Source: Clostridioides difficile
GTDB taxonomy: Bacteria > Bacillota > Clostridia > Peptostreptococcales > Peptostreptococcaceae
DNA length: 64,000 nucleotides
Direction of reading: 5' to 3'
NCBI GenBank assembly: GCA_024919175.1
Contig: CP103804.1
Coordinates: 372,001-436,000, forward strand
Below the pieces are notes generated by a model that was not told the origin of the DNA, searched no databases, and saw only the letters and a program-made list of their open reading frames with translations. The translations under genes and the position numbers were made by a program. This document shows positions 16,922 to 24,835 of the stretch, piece after piece. Each line of letters opens with the position of its first letter. Position 1 is the stretch's first letter.

Positions 16922-17752
16922 CTACTTAGTTCTTCTTGATACTATTAACTTATTTGAAGCCTTGTTTTTCTTTCTAGTTTTGTATCCAAGAGCTGGTTTA
17001 CCCCATGGAGTAACAGGAGATGGTCTACCTATTGGAGATCTACCTTCCCCTCCACCGTGTGGATGGTCATTAGGGTTCATTACAGAACCTCTTACAGTAG
17101 GTCTTATTCCCATATGTCTTTTTCTACCTGCTTTACCAATAACTACGTTACCGTGCTCTATATTTCCAACTTGTCCTATAGTAGCTTTACAGTTTATGCT
17201 TACTAATCTCATTTCACCTGATGGTAATCTTAATAAAGCATTTTTTCCTTCTTTAGCCATTAATTGTGCAGAAACTCCAGCAGATCTAACTAATTGAGCT
17301 CCTTTTCCTGGCTTTAATTCTATATTATGAATGATAGTACCAACTGGCATATCTTTTAATGCTAAACAGTTCCCTGGTTTTATATCAGCACCTAATCCTG
17401 ATAAGATAGTATCTCCAACTTTGATTCCAACTGGAGCTAATATATATCTTTTTTCTCCATCAGCATAGTTTAATAATGCGATATTTGCAGTTCTGTTTGG
17501 ATCATATTCTATAGTAGCAACCTTAGCAGGTATACCATCTTTATCTCTTTTAAAATCTATTATTCTATATTTTCTTTTTTGTCCTCCACCTCTATGACGA
17601 ACAGTTATTCTACCATGTACGTTTCTACCAGCATTTTTCTTTAAGTTAACTAAAAGAGATCTTTCTGGTTGGTTACATGTTATTTCCTCAGAAACTAAAA
17701 CTGTCATTTGTCTTAAGGCAGGAGAAGTTGGTCTAAACTTTTTTATAGCCAT
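16922..17752 (-). CDS. rplB: 50S ribosomal protein L2
   Basis: L2 is a universally conserved protein essential for subunit association and peptidyl transfer. The 276-residue product begins MAIKKFRPTSPALRQMTVLV. It has RNVHGRITVRHRGGGQKRKYRIIDFKRDK, the KAGRKRHMGIRPTVRGSVMNPNDHPHGGGEGRSPIG signature with the conserved His near residue 229, and a basic C-terminus. It lies between rplW and rpsS. Confidence 0.98.
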   Translation of the reverse strand: MAIKKFRPTSPALRQMTVLVSEEITCNQPERSLLVNLKKNAGRNVHGRITVRHRGGGQKRKYRIIDFKRDKDGIPAKVATIEYDPNRTANIALLNYADGEKRYILAPVGIKVGDTILSGLGADIKPGNCLALKDMPVGTIIHNIELKPGKGAQLVRSAGVSAQLMAKEGKNALLRLPSGEMRLVSINCKATIGQVGNIEHGNVVIGKAGRKRHMGIRPTVRGSVMNPNDHPHGGGEGRSPIGRPSPVTPWGKPALGYKTRKKNKASNKLIVSRRTK

Positions 17753-17781
17753 CTGTTTTCCCTCCTTCGTTTGTTATAATA

Positions 17782-18072
17782 TTACATTCCTTGGAAGAAT
17801 TCTATTTCTTTACTATCAGCAGTTAATTTAACTACTGCTTTCTTAAAGCTTGCTGTTCTTCCTTGAGTTTTACCCATTCTTTTAACTTTTCCATCGTAGT
17901 TTAAAGTATTTACTTTATCAACACTAACTCCGAATACTTTTTCTACTGCTTTTTTTATTTCAGTTTTGTTCGCATCTTTAGCCACAACAAAAGTGTATTT
18001 TTTTTCACCCATTTCAGCCATACTGTGCTCAGTTACAACTGGTCTTATTATTACATCATGTGGATTAGTCAT
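17782..18072 (-). CDS. rplW: 50S ribosomal protein L23
   Basis: L23 is the main docking site at the exit tunnel for trigger factor and SRP. The 96-residue protein has the family segments VIIRPVVTEHSMAEMGEKKYTFVVAKDANKTEIKKAVEKVFGV and NTLNYDGKVKRMGKTQG. Its start overlaps the rplD stop region by one base, suggesting coupled translation. Confidence 0.98.
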   Translation of the reverse strand: MTNPHDVIIRPVVTEHSMAEMGEKKYTFVVAKDANKTEIKKAVEKVFGVSVDKVNTLNYDGKVKRMGKTQGRTASFKKAVVKLTADSKEIEFFQGM

Positions 18073-18695
18073 TATGCGTACACCTCCTCCACTTTTTTAA
18101 CAGCATCTGTAGTTATTATAAATGAATCATATTTTAATATATCATATACATTCATAGTATTAACTAATGCAGTTTGAACACCTTCTATATTTCTAGCTGA
18201 TTTTATTACATTATCATTTTTATCAGCTATAACTACTAAAGCTTTTTTAGCAGCATTTATATTATTTAATATTTGAGCGAATTCTTTAGTTTTAGGAGCA
18301 TCCATATTTAATGCGTCTAATACTATAACTTCACTATTTTGTATTTTTGAAGATAAAGCACTCTTCATAGCTAATCTTCTTACCTTCTTAGGTAATGTAT
18401 ATTTGTAACTTCTTGGTTTAGGTGCAAAAGCAACTCCTCCACCTACCCATTGTACAGATCTTGTAGAACCTTGTCTTGCTCTACCTGTTCCTTTTTGTTT
18501 CCAAGGTTTTCTTCCGCCACCTCTAACTTCTGCTCTAGTTTTAGCAGATTGAGTTCCTTGTCTCTTATTTGCTAATTGATTTTTTACAACTTCATATAAA
18601 ACATGTCCATTAACTTCTACGCCAAATATAGAATCTGATAATTCTATTTCTCCAACGTTTTGTCCACTAACATTTAGTACATTTAATTTTGGCAT
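18072..18695 (-). CDS. rplD: 50S ribosomal protein L4
   Basis: L4 reaches into the exit tunnel with a long loop; in E. coli it represses the S10 operon. I start it at the ATG at 18695 (MPKLNVLNVSGQNVGEIELS, 207 residues), preceded by AAAGGAGGAATAACA. An in-frame upstream ATG adds ten codons through that site and overlaps rplC. The tunnel loop RGGGRKPWKQKGTGRARQGS is conserved. It lies between rplC and rplW. Confidence 0.97.
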   Translation of the reverse strand: MPKLNVLNVSGQNVGEIELSDSIFGVEVNGHVLYEVVKNQLANKRQGTQSAKTRAEVRGGGRKPWKQKGTGRARQGSTRSVQWVGGGVAFAPKPRSYKYTLPKKVRRLAMKSALSSKIQNSEVIVLDALNMDAPKTKEFAQILNNINAAKKALVVIADKNDNVIKSARNIEGVQTALVNTMNVYDILKYDSFIITTDAVKKVEEVYA

Positions 18696-18724
18696 TGTTA
18701 TTCCTCCTTTCTCTAGGTTAGTCA

Positions 18725-19354
18725 TTATTTAGAAACCTTTACAGCTTCTTTTATAGTTACTACTGAACCTTTAGCTCCTGGTATAGCTCCCTTAACTAAT
18801 ATAAGGTTCTTATCAGCATCTACTTTAACAACCTCTAAGTTTTGAACTGTTACCTTTACGCTTCCCATGTGTCCAGCTAATTTTTTGTTTTTAAATACTC
18901 TACCTGGGTAAGAACAAGCTCCCATTGAACCTGGTCTTCTGTGGTATCTAGAACCGTGAGTTTCAGGACCTCTACTTTGTCCATGTCTTTTTATTGGACC
19001 TTGGAATCCCTTACCTTTACTTATTCCAGTAACATCTATTTTTGCACCTGCTTCAAATACATCAGCTTTTATTTCTTGTCCAACTGTGTATCCTTCTACA
19101 GAATCTACTCTAAACTCTTTTAAATGTTTCTTTAAAACATTAGCAGCAGCTAAATGTCCTTTTTTAGGTTTGTTTAAAGATTTTTCTTTAGCATCTTCAA
19201 AACCTATTTGTATAGCATTGTATCCATCTTTATCAACTGTTTTTATTTGAGTAACGACCATAGGTCCTGCTTCAACAGCTGTTACAGGTATAACTACACC
19301 TTTATCAGTGAATATTTGAGTCATACCAACTTTTTTTCCTAATATTCCATTCAT
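18725..19354 (-). CDS. rplC: 50S ribosomal protein L3
   Basis: L3 helps nucleate 50S assembly and approaches the peptidyl-transferase centre. The 209-residue protein starts MNGILGKKVGMTQIFTDKGV and has the loop GISKGKGFQGPIKRHGQSRGPETHGSRYHRRPGSMG that reaches the active site. It follows rpsJ after a 93-base gap that holds two hairpins. Confidence 0.98.
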   Translation of the reverse strand: MNGILGKKVGMTQIFTDKGVVIPVTAVEAGPMVVTQIKTVDKDGYNAIQIGFEDAKEKSLNKPKKGHLAAANVLKKHLKEFRVDSVEGYTVGQEIKADVFEAGAKIDVTGISKGKGFQGPIKRHGQSRGPETHGSRYHRRPGSMGACSYPGRVFKNKKLAGHMGSVKVTVQNLEVVKVDADKNLILVKGAIPGAKGSVVTIKEAVKVSK

Positions 19355-19382
19355 ATTAGCACCTCCTATAATTCTTACAGCG

Positions 19383-19441
19383 GATTACATCATTTTAGAA
19401 GTAATCATTCTAAGATAGTTACCTATAGGATAATATCTTAG
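19383..19441 (-). promoter_or_regulatory. Two adjacent hairpins between rpsJ and rplC
   Basis: Minus-strand RNA can form CTAAGATA...TATCTTAG (arms 19434-19441 and 19410-19417, with a nested CCTATAGG). Directly after it comes GATTAC...GTAATC (arms 19401-19406 and 19383-19388). Neither has a U-tract, so they are not obvious terminators. They may adjust mRNA processing or L3 translation; function is unknown. Confidence 0.5.
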
Positions 19442-19447
19442 GGGTTC

Positions 19448-19759
19448 TTATAATTTTATTTCTATATCTACACCTGCTGGTAAGTCTAATCTCATTAATG
19501 AGTCAACTGTCTTAGGTGTTGGATTAGCTATGTCGATTAGTCTTTTATGAGTTCTTATTTCAAATTGTTCTCTAGAGTCTTTGTACTTATGTACAGCTCT
19601 TAATATAGTTACAATTTGCTTTTCTGTTGGTAGAGGCACAGGTCCTGAAACTTGTGATCCAGCCTTTTTAGCAGTTTCAACTATTTTACCTGCTGAAAAA
19701 TCTAATAATTTGTGATCATATGATTTTAATCTTATTCTTATTTTTTCATTCTTAGCCAT
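19448..19759 (-). CDS. rpsJ: 30S ribosomal protein S10
   Basis: S10 is a 30S head protein and, with NusB, part of transcription antitermination complexes. The 103-residue product has the conserved KIRIRLKSYDHKLLDFSAGKIVETAKKAG, GPVPLPTEKQIVTILRAVHKYKDSREQFE and THKRLIDI segments. It is the first gene of the S10 operon and is preceded by a 370-base region with a strong promoter and a structured leader. Confidence 0.98.
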   Translation of the reverse strand: MAKNEKIRIRLKSYDHKLLDFSAGKIVETAKKAGSQVSGPVPLPTEKQIVTILRAVHKYKDSREQFEIRTHKRLIDIANPTPKTVDSLMRLDLPAGVDIEIKL

Positions 19760-19794
19760 TTTGTTTTCCCTCCTTTATCACGTGTTTAATTTTC

Positions 19795-19844
19795 AAGTTG
19801 CGTACAACCAATACCGACACACTGCTCCGGGTGTGTTGTAACTT
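19795..19844 (-). promoter_or_regulatory. Structured RNA in the rpsJ (S10 operon) leader
   Basis: Within the roughly 265-base leader the minus-strand RNA can form a compound stem. Outer pairs are AAGTT/AACTT (19840-19844 with 19795-19799), then GTTGTA/TACAAC (19835-19840 with 19803-19808), then ACACAC/GTGTGT (19831-19836 with 19817-19822) around a CCGGAGCA loop; some pairs are alternatives at the overlapping bases. It ends about 35 bases before the S10 start codon. Ribosomal-protein leaders are known upstream of S10 operons in other bacteria; identity with any described family is not established here. Confidence 0.5.
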
Positions 19845-20033
19845 TCAAATCGATACCAGTTCGTATTTCACTAGGATTTAATTCTTATTTTCTTAATCTC
19901 TCAAGCACACTATTATATTTTATATCATTTGTTACATTTTTTCAAGTTTTTTTTATGTTTTTTTCAATTTTATTTTCTCTTACAACATTATAACCTCAAA
20001 CTTGATTATTAATCTATCTCAAGGCACTAGTTT

Positions 20034-20062
20034 AGTATATATGCTTTATTGCTACTTGTCAA
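20034..20062 (-). promoter_or_regulatory. Sigma-A promoter of the S10-spc-alpha cluster
   Basis: Minus-strand TTGACA (20057-20062), 17 bases, TATACT (20034-20039): a near-perfect sigma-A promoter. It starts within ten bases of the tuf1 terminator, so the ribosomal cluster is uncoupled from the str operon. Expected start is near 20027, leaving a 5' leader of about 265 bases before rpsJ. Confidence 0.9.
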
Positions 20063-20067
20063 CAAAA

Positions 20068-20101
20068 AACAAAAAAGAGAGGTTAAACCCCCTCTTTTTT
20101 T
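20068..20101 (-). terminator. Intrinsic terminator after tuf1
   Basis: Minus-strand AGAGGGGGTTTAACCTCTCT hairpin followed by six U, about 30 bases past the tuf1 stop codon. The A-run on the other side makes it look usable in both directions. Confidence 0.9.
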
Positions 20102-20130
20102 TATATGAAATCAATTAGCTTAGTAAAAGA

Positions 20131-21324
20131 TTATTCAACTATTGTAGCAACAACTCCTGAAGCTACTGTTCTTCCACCTTCTCTTATTGAGAATCTTAAT
20201 CCCTCTTCTACAACTATTGAGTTTATTAAGTCTACTTCCATTGTTACGTTGTCTCCAGGCATTACCATTTCTATTCCATCTGGTAACTTACAAGCTCCTG
20301 TTACATCTGTTGTTCTAAAGTAGAACTGTGGTCTATATCCATCAAAGAATGGTGTATGTCTTCCACCTTCTTCTTTTTTAAGTACATATACTTCTGCTGT
20401 AAATTTTGTGTGTGCTTTTACTGATCCAGTTTTTGCTAGTACTTGTCCTCTTTCTATTTCAGCTCTTTGTACTCCTCTTAATAATGCTCCTATATTATCC
20501 CCTGCTTGTGCTTGGTCTAATAATTTTCTGAACATTTCTACTCCTGTTACTACTACTTTTCTTGGTGCTTCTGTTAATCCTACTAATTCTACTTCGTCTT
20601 GTACTTTTAATACTCCTCTTTCCACTCTTCCTGTTGCAACTGTTCCTCTTCCTGTGATTGAGAATACGTCTTCTACTGGCATTAAGAATGGTTTGTCAGT
20701 ATCTCTTTCTGGTGCTGGTATATACTCATCTATTTGCTCGAATAATTCTACTATTTTATTTCCCCATTCGCTCTTTGGATCTTCTAATGCCATTAATGCT
20801 GATCCTCTTATTATTGGAGTATCATCTCCTGGGAAATCATATTCTGTTAATAAATCTCTTACTTCCATTTCTACTAGCTCTAATAACTCTTCATCATCTA
20901 CCATGTCACATTTGTTTAAGAATACTACTATATATGGTACACCAACTTGTCTTGATAATAGTATATGCTCTCTTGTTTGTGGCATTGGTCCATCTGTTGC
21001 TGAACAAACTAATATTGCTCCGTCCATTTGTGCTGCTCCTGTTATCATGTTCTTAACGTAGTCAGCATGTCCTGGGCAGTCAACGTGTGCGTAGTGTCTG
21101 TTTGGAGTTTCATACTCAACGTGTGCTGTTGATATTGTGATTCCTCTTTCTCTTTCTTCTGGAGCTTTATCTATGTTTGCGAAATCTACTGCTTCTCCTA
21201 ATTGATATCTGTCATATAATGTTTTTGTTATTGCTGCTGTTAATGTAGTTTTACCATGGTCAACGTGTCCTATTGTCCCTATATTAACATGAGGTTTTGT
21301 TCTTTCGTATTTAGCTTTAGCCAT
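20131..21324 (-). CDS. tuf: Elongation factor Tu, copy 1
   Basis: EF-Tu delivers aminoacyl-tRNA to the ribosome. The 397-residue protein starts at the ATG at 21324 (MAKAKYERTKPHVNIGTIGH) with GGGAGG upstream; the frame continues ten codons further through that site. GTPase motifs are GHVDHGKT (P-loop), RGITI (switch I), DCPGH and NKCD. It differs from the second copy at 37.3 kb only at the penultimate residue (Val here, Ile there). It ends the str group rpsL-rpsG-fusA-tuf. Confidence 0.98.
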   Translation of the reverse strand: MAKAKYERTKPHVNIGTIGHVDHGKTTLTAAITKTLYDRYQLGEAVDFANIDKAPEERERGITISTAHVEYETPNRHYAHVDCPGHADYVKNMITGAAQMDGAILVCSATDGPMPQTREHILLSRQVGVPYIVVFLNKCDMVDDEELLELVEMEVRDLLTEYDFPGDDTPIIRGSALMALEDPKSEWGNKIVELFEQIDEYIPAPERDTDKPFLMPVEDVFSITGRGTVATGRVERGVLKVQDEVELVGLTEAPRKVVVTGVEMFRKLLDQAQAGDNIGALLRGVQRAEIERGQVLAKTGSVKAHTKFTAEVYVLKKEEGGRHTPFFDGYRPQFYFRTTDVTGACKLPDGIEMVMPGDNVTMEVDLINSIVVEEGLRFSIREGGRTVASGVVATIVE

Positions 21325-21351
21325 TTTGAATTTCCTCCCTTTAATCTTGTG

Positions 21352-21375
21352 CAAGACGAGACAAGTCTCGTCTTG
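21352..21375. repeat. Strong palindromic hairpin between fusA and tuf1
   Basis: CAAGACGAGAC and GTCTCGTCTTG form 11-base complementary arms around a two-base centre, giving a GC-rich hairpin of about 9-10 pairs. It lies between the fusA stop and the tuf1 ribosome-binding site. On the transcribed strand no U-tract follows, so it is not a classical terminator of fusA. The opposite direction does have a loose T-run. Confidence 0.7.
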
Positions 21376-21416
21376 CTGATTATTTTTTATATTTATATTA
21401 TTAATTAATTTTTAAA

Positions 21417-23483
21417 TTATTTTCCTTCAGCTATCTTTTTAGCAACTGAAGCTGGAACTTGTTCATAGTGATCGAATATCATTGTATAAGTTGCACGACC
21501 TTGAGTTGAAGATCTTAGGTCTGTAGAGTATCCAAACATTTCTGAAAGTGGAACGAATGCATTTATAACTTGTGCACCGCTTCTTGCTTCCATTCCTTGT
21601 ATTAATCCTCTTCTTGAGTTTAAGTCACCCATAACATCTCCCATGTAATCTTCAGGAGTAACAACTTCTACTTTGAAGTAAGGCTCTAAAAGAACTGCAT
21701 TACCTTTCTTCATAGCATCTTTGAATGCCATTGAACCAGCCATTTTGAACGCCATCTCAGAAGAGTCAACCTCATGGTAAGAACCATCATATAACTCAAC
21801 AGCAACGTCTACAACTGGATAACCAGCAACTATACCAGACTGCATAGCTCCTTGTACACCCATGTCAACTGGACCAACATATTCTTTTGGTACAGATCCA
21901 CCAACAGTTTTGTTTGTGAACTTGTATCCTTCACCTGGCTCTTGAGGAGCAACTCTAATCTTAACGTGACCGTATTGTCCTCTACCACCTGATTGCTTAG
22001 AGTACTTGTATTCAACATCAACTGGTTGAGTTATAGTTTCTCTATATGCAACTTGTGGAGCACCAACTTTAGCTTCTACTTTAAATTCTCTTAATAATCT
22101 ATCTACTATTATCTCTAAGTGTAACTCACCCATACCAGATATTATAGTTTGTCCTGTTTCTTGGTCAGTTTTAACTGTGAAAGTTGGGTCTTCTTCAGCT
22201 AACTTTTGAAGAGCTATACCCATTTTTTCTTGAGCTGCTTTAGAACTTGGTTCTATAGCAACAGATATAACTGGCTCAGGGAATTCCATAGATTCAAGTA
22301 TTATTGGATTAGCAGGGTCACATAATGTGTCTCCAGTAGTAGTATCTTTTAATCCTACTGCTGCTGCTATATCTCCAGCATAAACTTTAGTTATTTCTTC
22401 TCTTGTATTGGCATGCATTTGTAGTATACGACCAATTCTTTCTCTCTTGTTCTTAGTTGCATTTAAAACATAAGAACCAGATTCTAATGTTCCAGAGTAA
22501 ACTCTGAAGAACGCTAGTTTTCCAACAAATGGGTCAGTCATTATTTTGAATGCTAATGCAGAGAATGGCTCTTCATCAGAAGAATGTCTTTCAGCTTCTT
22601 CTCCATCTTCCAATATACCTTTTATAGCTGCTATATCTGTTGGTGCTGGTAAGTAATCTAAAACTGCATCTATTACTAATTGAACACCTTTGTTTCTATA
22701 AGCTGTACCACAGAAAACTGGGTTCATTTCACAAGCTATAGTAGCTTTTCTTATAGCAACTTTTAATTCTTCTATAGTAGGTTCTTCACCTTCAAGATAT
22801 TTCATCATTAATTCTTCATCAGTTTCAGCTACTGATTCAACTAATTTTTCTCTCCACTCAGCAGCTAATTCTTTCATGTCTTCTGGTATGTCTGTTTCTT
22901 CCATTTCAACCCCTAGGTCGTCTTTGTATATAACAGCATCCATTTTTAATAAGTCTATTATACCTATGAATGAATCTTCTTTACCTATTGGTAATTGCAT
23001 AGGAACTGCATTAGAATTTAATCTAGATTTCATCATGCTTACAACATTGTAGAAATCTGCACCTAATATATCCATTTTATTTACAAAAGCTATTCTAGGT
23101 ACTCCATAAGTTTCAGCTTGTCTCCATACATTTTCTGATTGAGGCTCAACCCCACCTTTTGCACAGAATACAGCAACTGAACCGTCAAGAACTCTTAGAG
23201 ATCTTTCAACTTCAACTGTGAAGTCCACGTGTCCAGGAGTATCTATTATATTTATTCTATGGTCTTTCCATGAAGCAGTAGTAGCGGCAGAAGTTATTGT
23301 TATACCTCTTTCCTTTTCTTGCTCCATCCAGTCCATTTGAGAAGCTCCTTCATGAGTTTCTCCTATCTTATGAGTTTGCCCAGTGTAAAACAGGATTCTT
23401 TCTGTAGTAGTAGTTTTCCCTGCATCTATATGAGCCATGATTCCTATATTCCTAGTTCTTTCCAAAGGAAACTTTCTAGCCAT
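21417..23483 (-). CDS. fusA: Elongation factor G
   Basis: EF-G is the translocase GTPase of elongation and also acts in ribosome recycling. The 688-residue protein begins MARKFPLERTRNIGIMAHID. Motifs are P-loop AHIDAGKTTTTER, ERGITITSAATTASW, DTPGHVDF and NKMD, followed by domains II-V, including GMGELHLEIIVDRL and SGGRGQYGHVKI. Length is typical. It lies 48 bases after rpsG and 92 before tuf1 in the str operon. Confidence 0.98.
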   Translation of the reverse strand: MARKFPLERTRNIGIMAHIDAGKTTTTERILFYTGQTHKIGETHEGASQMDWMEQEKERGITITSAATTASWKDHRINIIDTPGHVDFTVEVERSLRVLDGSVAVFCAKGGVEPQSENVWRQAETYGVPRIAFVNKMDILGADFYNVVSMMKSRLNSNAVPMQLPIGKEDSFIGIIDLLKMDAVIYKDDLGVEMEETDIPEDMKELAAEWREKLVESVAETDEELMMKYLEGEEPTIEELKVAIRKATIACEMNPVFCGTAYRNKGVQLVIDAVLDYLPAPTDIAAIKGILEDGEEAERHSSDEEPFSALAFKIMTDPFVGKLAFFRVYSGTLESGSYVLNATKNKRERIGRILQMHANTREEITKVYAGDIAAAVGLKDTTTGDTLCDPANPIILESMEFPEPVISVAIEPSSKAAQEKMGIALQKLAEEDPTFTVKTDQETGQTIISGMGELHLEIIVDRLLREFKVEAKVGAPQVAYRETITQPVDVEYKYSKQSGGRGQYGHVKIRVAPQEPGEGYKFTNKTVGGSVPKEYVGPVDMGVQGAMQSGIVAGYPVVDVAVELYDGSYHEVDSSEMAFKMAGSMAFKDAMKKGNAVLLEPYFKVEVVTPEDYMGDVMGDLNSRRGLIQGMEARSGAQVINAFVPLSEMFGYSTDLRSSTQGRATYTMIFDHYEQVPASVAKKIAEGK

Positions 23484-23531
23484 GGTTATCCTCCTTATGA
23501 TATCCTCAATTTTATAAGATATCTATATATC

Positions 23532-24002
23532 CTACCATCTATAATGAGCAAATGCTTTATTAGCTTCTGCCATTTTATGAGTATCTTCTTTTTTCTTAAC
23601 TGAAGCTCCTGTGTTGTTAGCTGCGTCCATTATTTCTTTAGCTAATTTATCAACCATTCCTTTTTCTCCACGAGCTCTAGTGTATTTTACTAACCATCTT
23701 AAACCTAATGTTTGTCTTCTTTCAGGTCTAACTTCGATTGGCACTTGGTAGTTTGCCCCACCAACTCTTCTCGCTTTTACTTCTAAAACAGGCATTATAT
23801 TATCCATTGCCTTATTAAATACTTCTAAAGCATCTTCTCCTGTTTTTTCAGCAATAATTGTGAAAGCATCATAAACTATTGTTTGAGACTTTCCTTTTTT
23901 TCCGTCTACCATTAAATTATTTATTAATTTAGTAACTACCTTACTCCCATACATAGGATCTGGTAAAACTTCTCTCTTTGGAACATTACCTTTTCTTGGC
24001 AT
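23532..24002 (-). CDS. rpsG: 30S ribosomal protein S7
   Basis: S7 is a primary 16S rRNA binder organising the 30S head; in E. coli it represses the str operon. The 156-residue sequence MPRKGNVPKREVLPDPMYGS has VTKLINNLMVDGKKGKSQTIVYDAF, VEVRPERRQTLGLRWLVKYTRARGEKGM and the C-terminal KAFAHYRW. It is separated from rpsL by 123 bases, longer than usual. Confidence 0.98.
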   Translation of the reverse strand: MPRKGNVPKREVLPDPMYGSKVVTKLINNLMVDGKKGKSQTIVYDAFTIIAEKTGEDALEVFNKAMDNIMPVLEVKARRVGGANYQVPIEVRPERRQTLGLRWLVKYTRARGEKGMVDKLAKEIMDAANNTGASVKKKEDTHKMAEANKAFAHYRW

Positions 24003-24125
24003 TTCGCTTCCCTCCTTAATTATTTAACTTAAATCATAGGTACTCGACATAAATCATTTAATGCCGTGATGCCATAAATATCTATATATTTAAAGCACCG
24101 AACTATAATCAATCATTAATTGTTT

Positions 24126-24548
24126 TTATTTTTTAGCGTCCTTAGGTTTCTTAGCACCATACTTAGATCTTGATTGTCTTCTCTTATCAACACCTGCTGT
24201 GTCTAAAGTACCTCTTAGTATATGGTATCTAACCCCTGGAAGGTCTTTTACTCTTCCGCCTCTTATAAGAACAACACTATGTTCTTGTAAGTTATGTCCT
24301 TCTCCTGGTATATAAGCAGAAACTTCTATACCATTAGTTAATCTAACTCTGGCAACTTTTCTTAAAGCTGAGTTAGGTTTCTTAGGAGTAACTGTTTTTA
24401 CTGAAGTACAAACCCCTCTTTTTTGTGGAGCACTCGCGTCAGTTACTTTCTTGTTTAAAGAGTTGTAACCTTTTTGTAATGCTGGAGCAGTAGATTTCTT
24501 TTCAACTGCTTTTCTACTTTTACGAACTAATTGGTTAATTGTTGGCAT
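24126..24548 (-). CDS. rpsL: 30S ribosomal protein S12
   Basis: S12 is at the decoding centre. I start it at the ATG at 24548 (MPTINQLVRKSRKAVEKKST, 140 residues), eight bases from AAGGAGG; an adjacent ATG and an upstream GTG are too close to that site. The loops KKPNSALRKVARVRL and GGRVKDLPGVRYHI are intact, with lysines where streptomycin-resistance changes occur elsewhere. It is the first gene of the str group, 288 bases downstream of rpoC. Confidence 0.97.
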   Translation of the reverse strand: MPTINQLVRKSRKAVEKKSTAPALQKGYNSLNKKVTDASAPQKRGVCTSVKTVTPKKPNSALRKVARVRLTNGIEVSAYIPGEGHNLQEHSVVLIRGGRVKDLPGVRYHILRGTLDTAGVDKRRQSRSKYGAKKPKDAKK

Positions 24549-24723
24549 CATCTGCACCTCCTTCCAAATTTTCGATCTTATCAGTGACCGCCAACTACAT
24601 CAATATGAATACTCATACTGACTGATTGTAACATTTGTTACTTACAATTTAATGTTTATAGCACATGAATATGTGATATTAGCACTTTTCTAGCTTGATG
24701 CTTTTAGTTCTTGTTTATTGCCA

Positions 24724-24770
24724 TTTAAAAGTCACTAAGAGCTCATATAAGCCCTTAGTGTACTTTTAAA
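24724..24770 (-). other. Long imperfect hairpin between rpoC and rpsL
   Basis: Minus-strand TTTAAAAGT...ACTTTTAAA and ACTAAG...CTTAGT arms (24754-24770 with 24724-24739) make a stem of about 15 pairs with one small internal loop, and a GGGCT/AGCTC inner pairing. It lies 65-110 bases past the rpoC stop. Only a short U-run follows, so it may be a weak terminator, attenuator or processing site. The rest of the 24558-24835 gap holds a GTAACA-TGTTAC palindrome (24627-24640) but no convincing promoter. Confidence 0.5.
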
Positions 24771-24835
24771 CAACACACTTTACTATTTTAACACCACAAA
24801 TAATGGTTGTCAAGATTTCTTTACTCTATCTGCCA

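Noticed and set aside
20658..21056. 132-codon leucine-rich plus-strand frame in tuf
   Set aside because: Leucine-rich low complexity from the reverse complement of biased codons; shadow.
20408..21061. 217-codon open frame antisense to tuf1 (same at 37607-38260)
   Set aside because: It mirrors the EF-Tu codon pattern, is duplicated only because tuf is, and has no ribosome-binding site; a shadow frame.
21352..21375. Palindrome read as a terminator of fusA
   Set aside because: No U-tract follows on the transcribed strand, and tuf1 lies directly downstream.
21830..22021. 63-codon minus-strand frame within fusA
   Set aside because: Alternate frame inside an intact, highly conserved gene.
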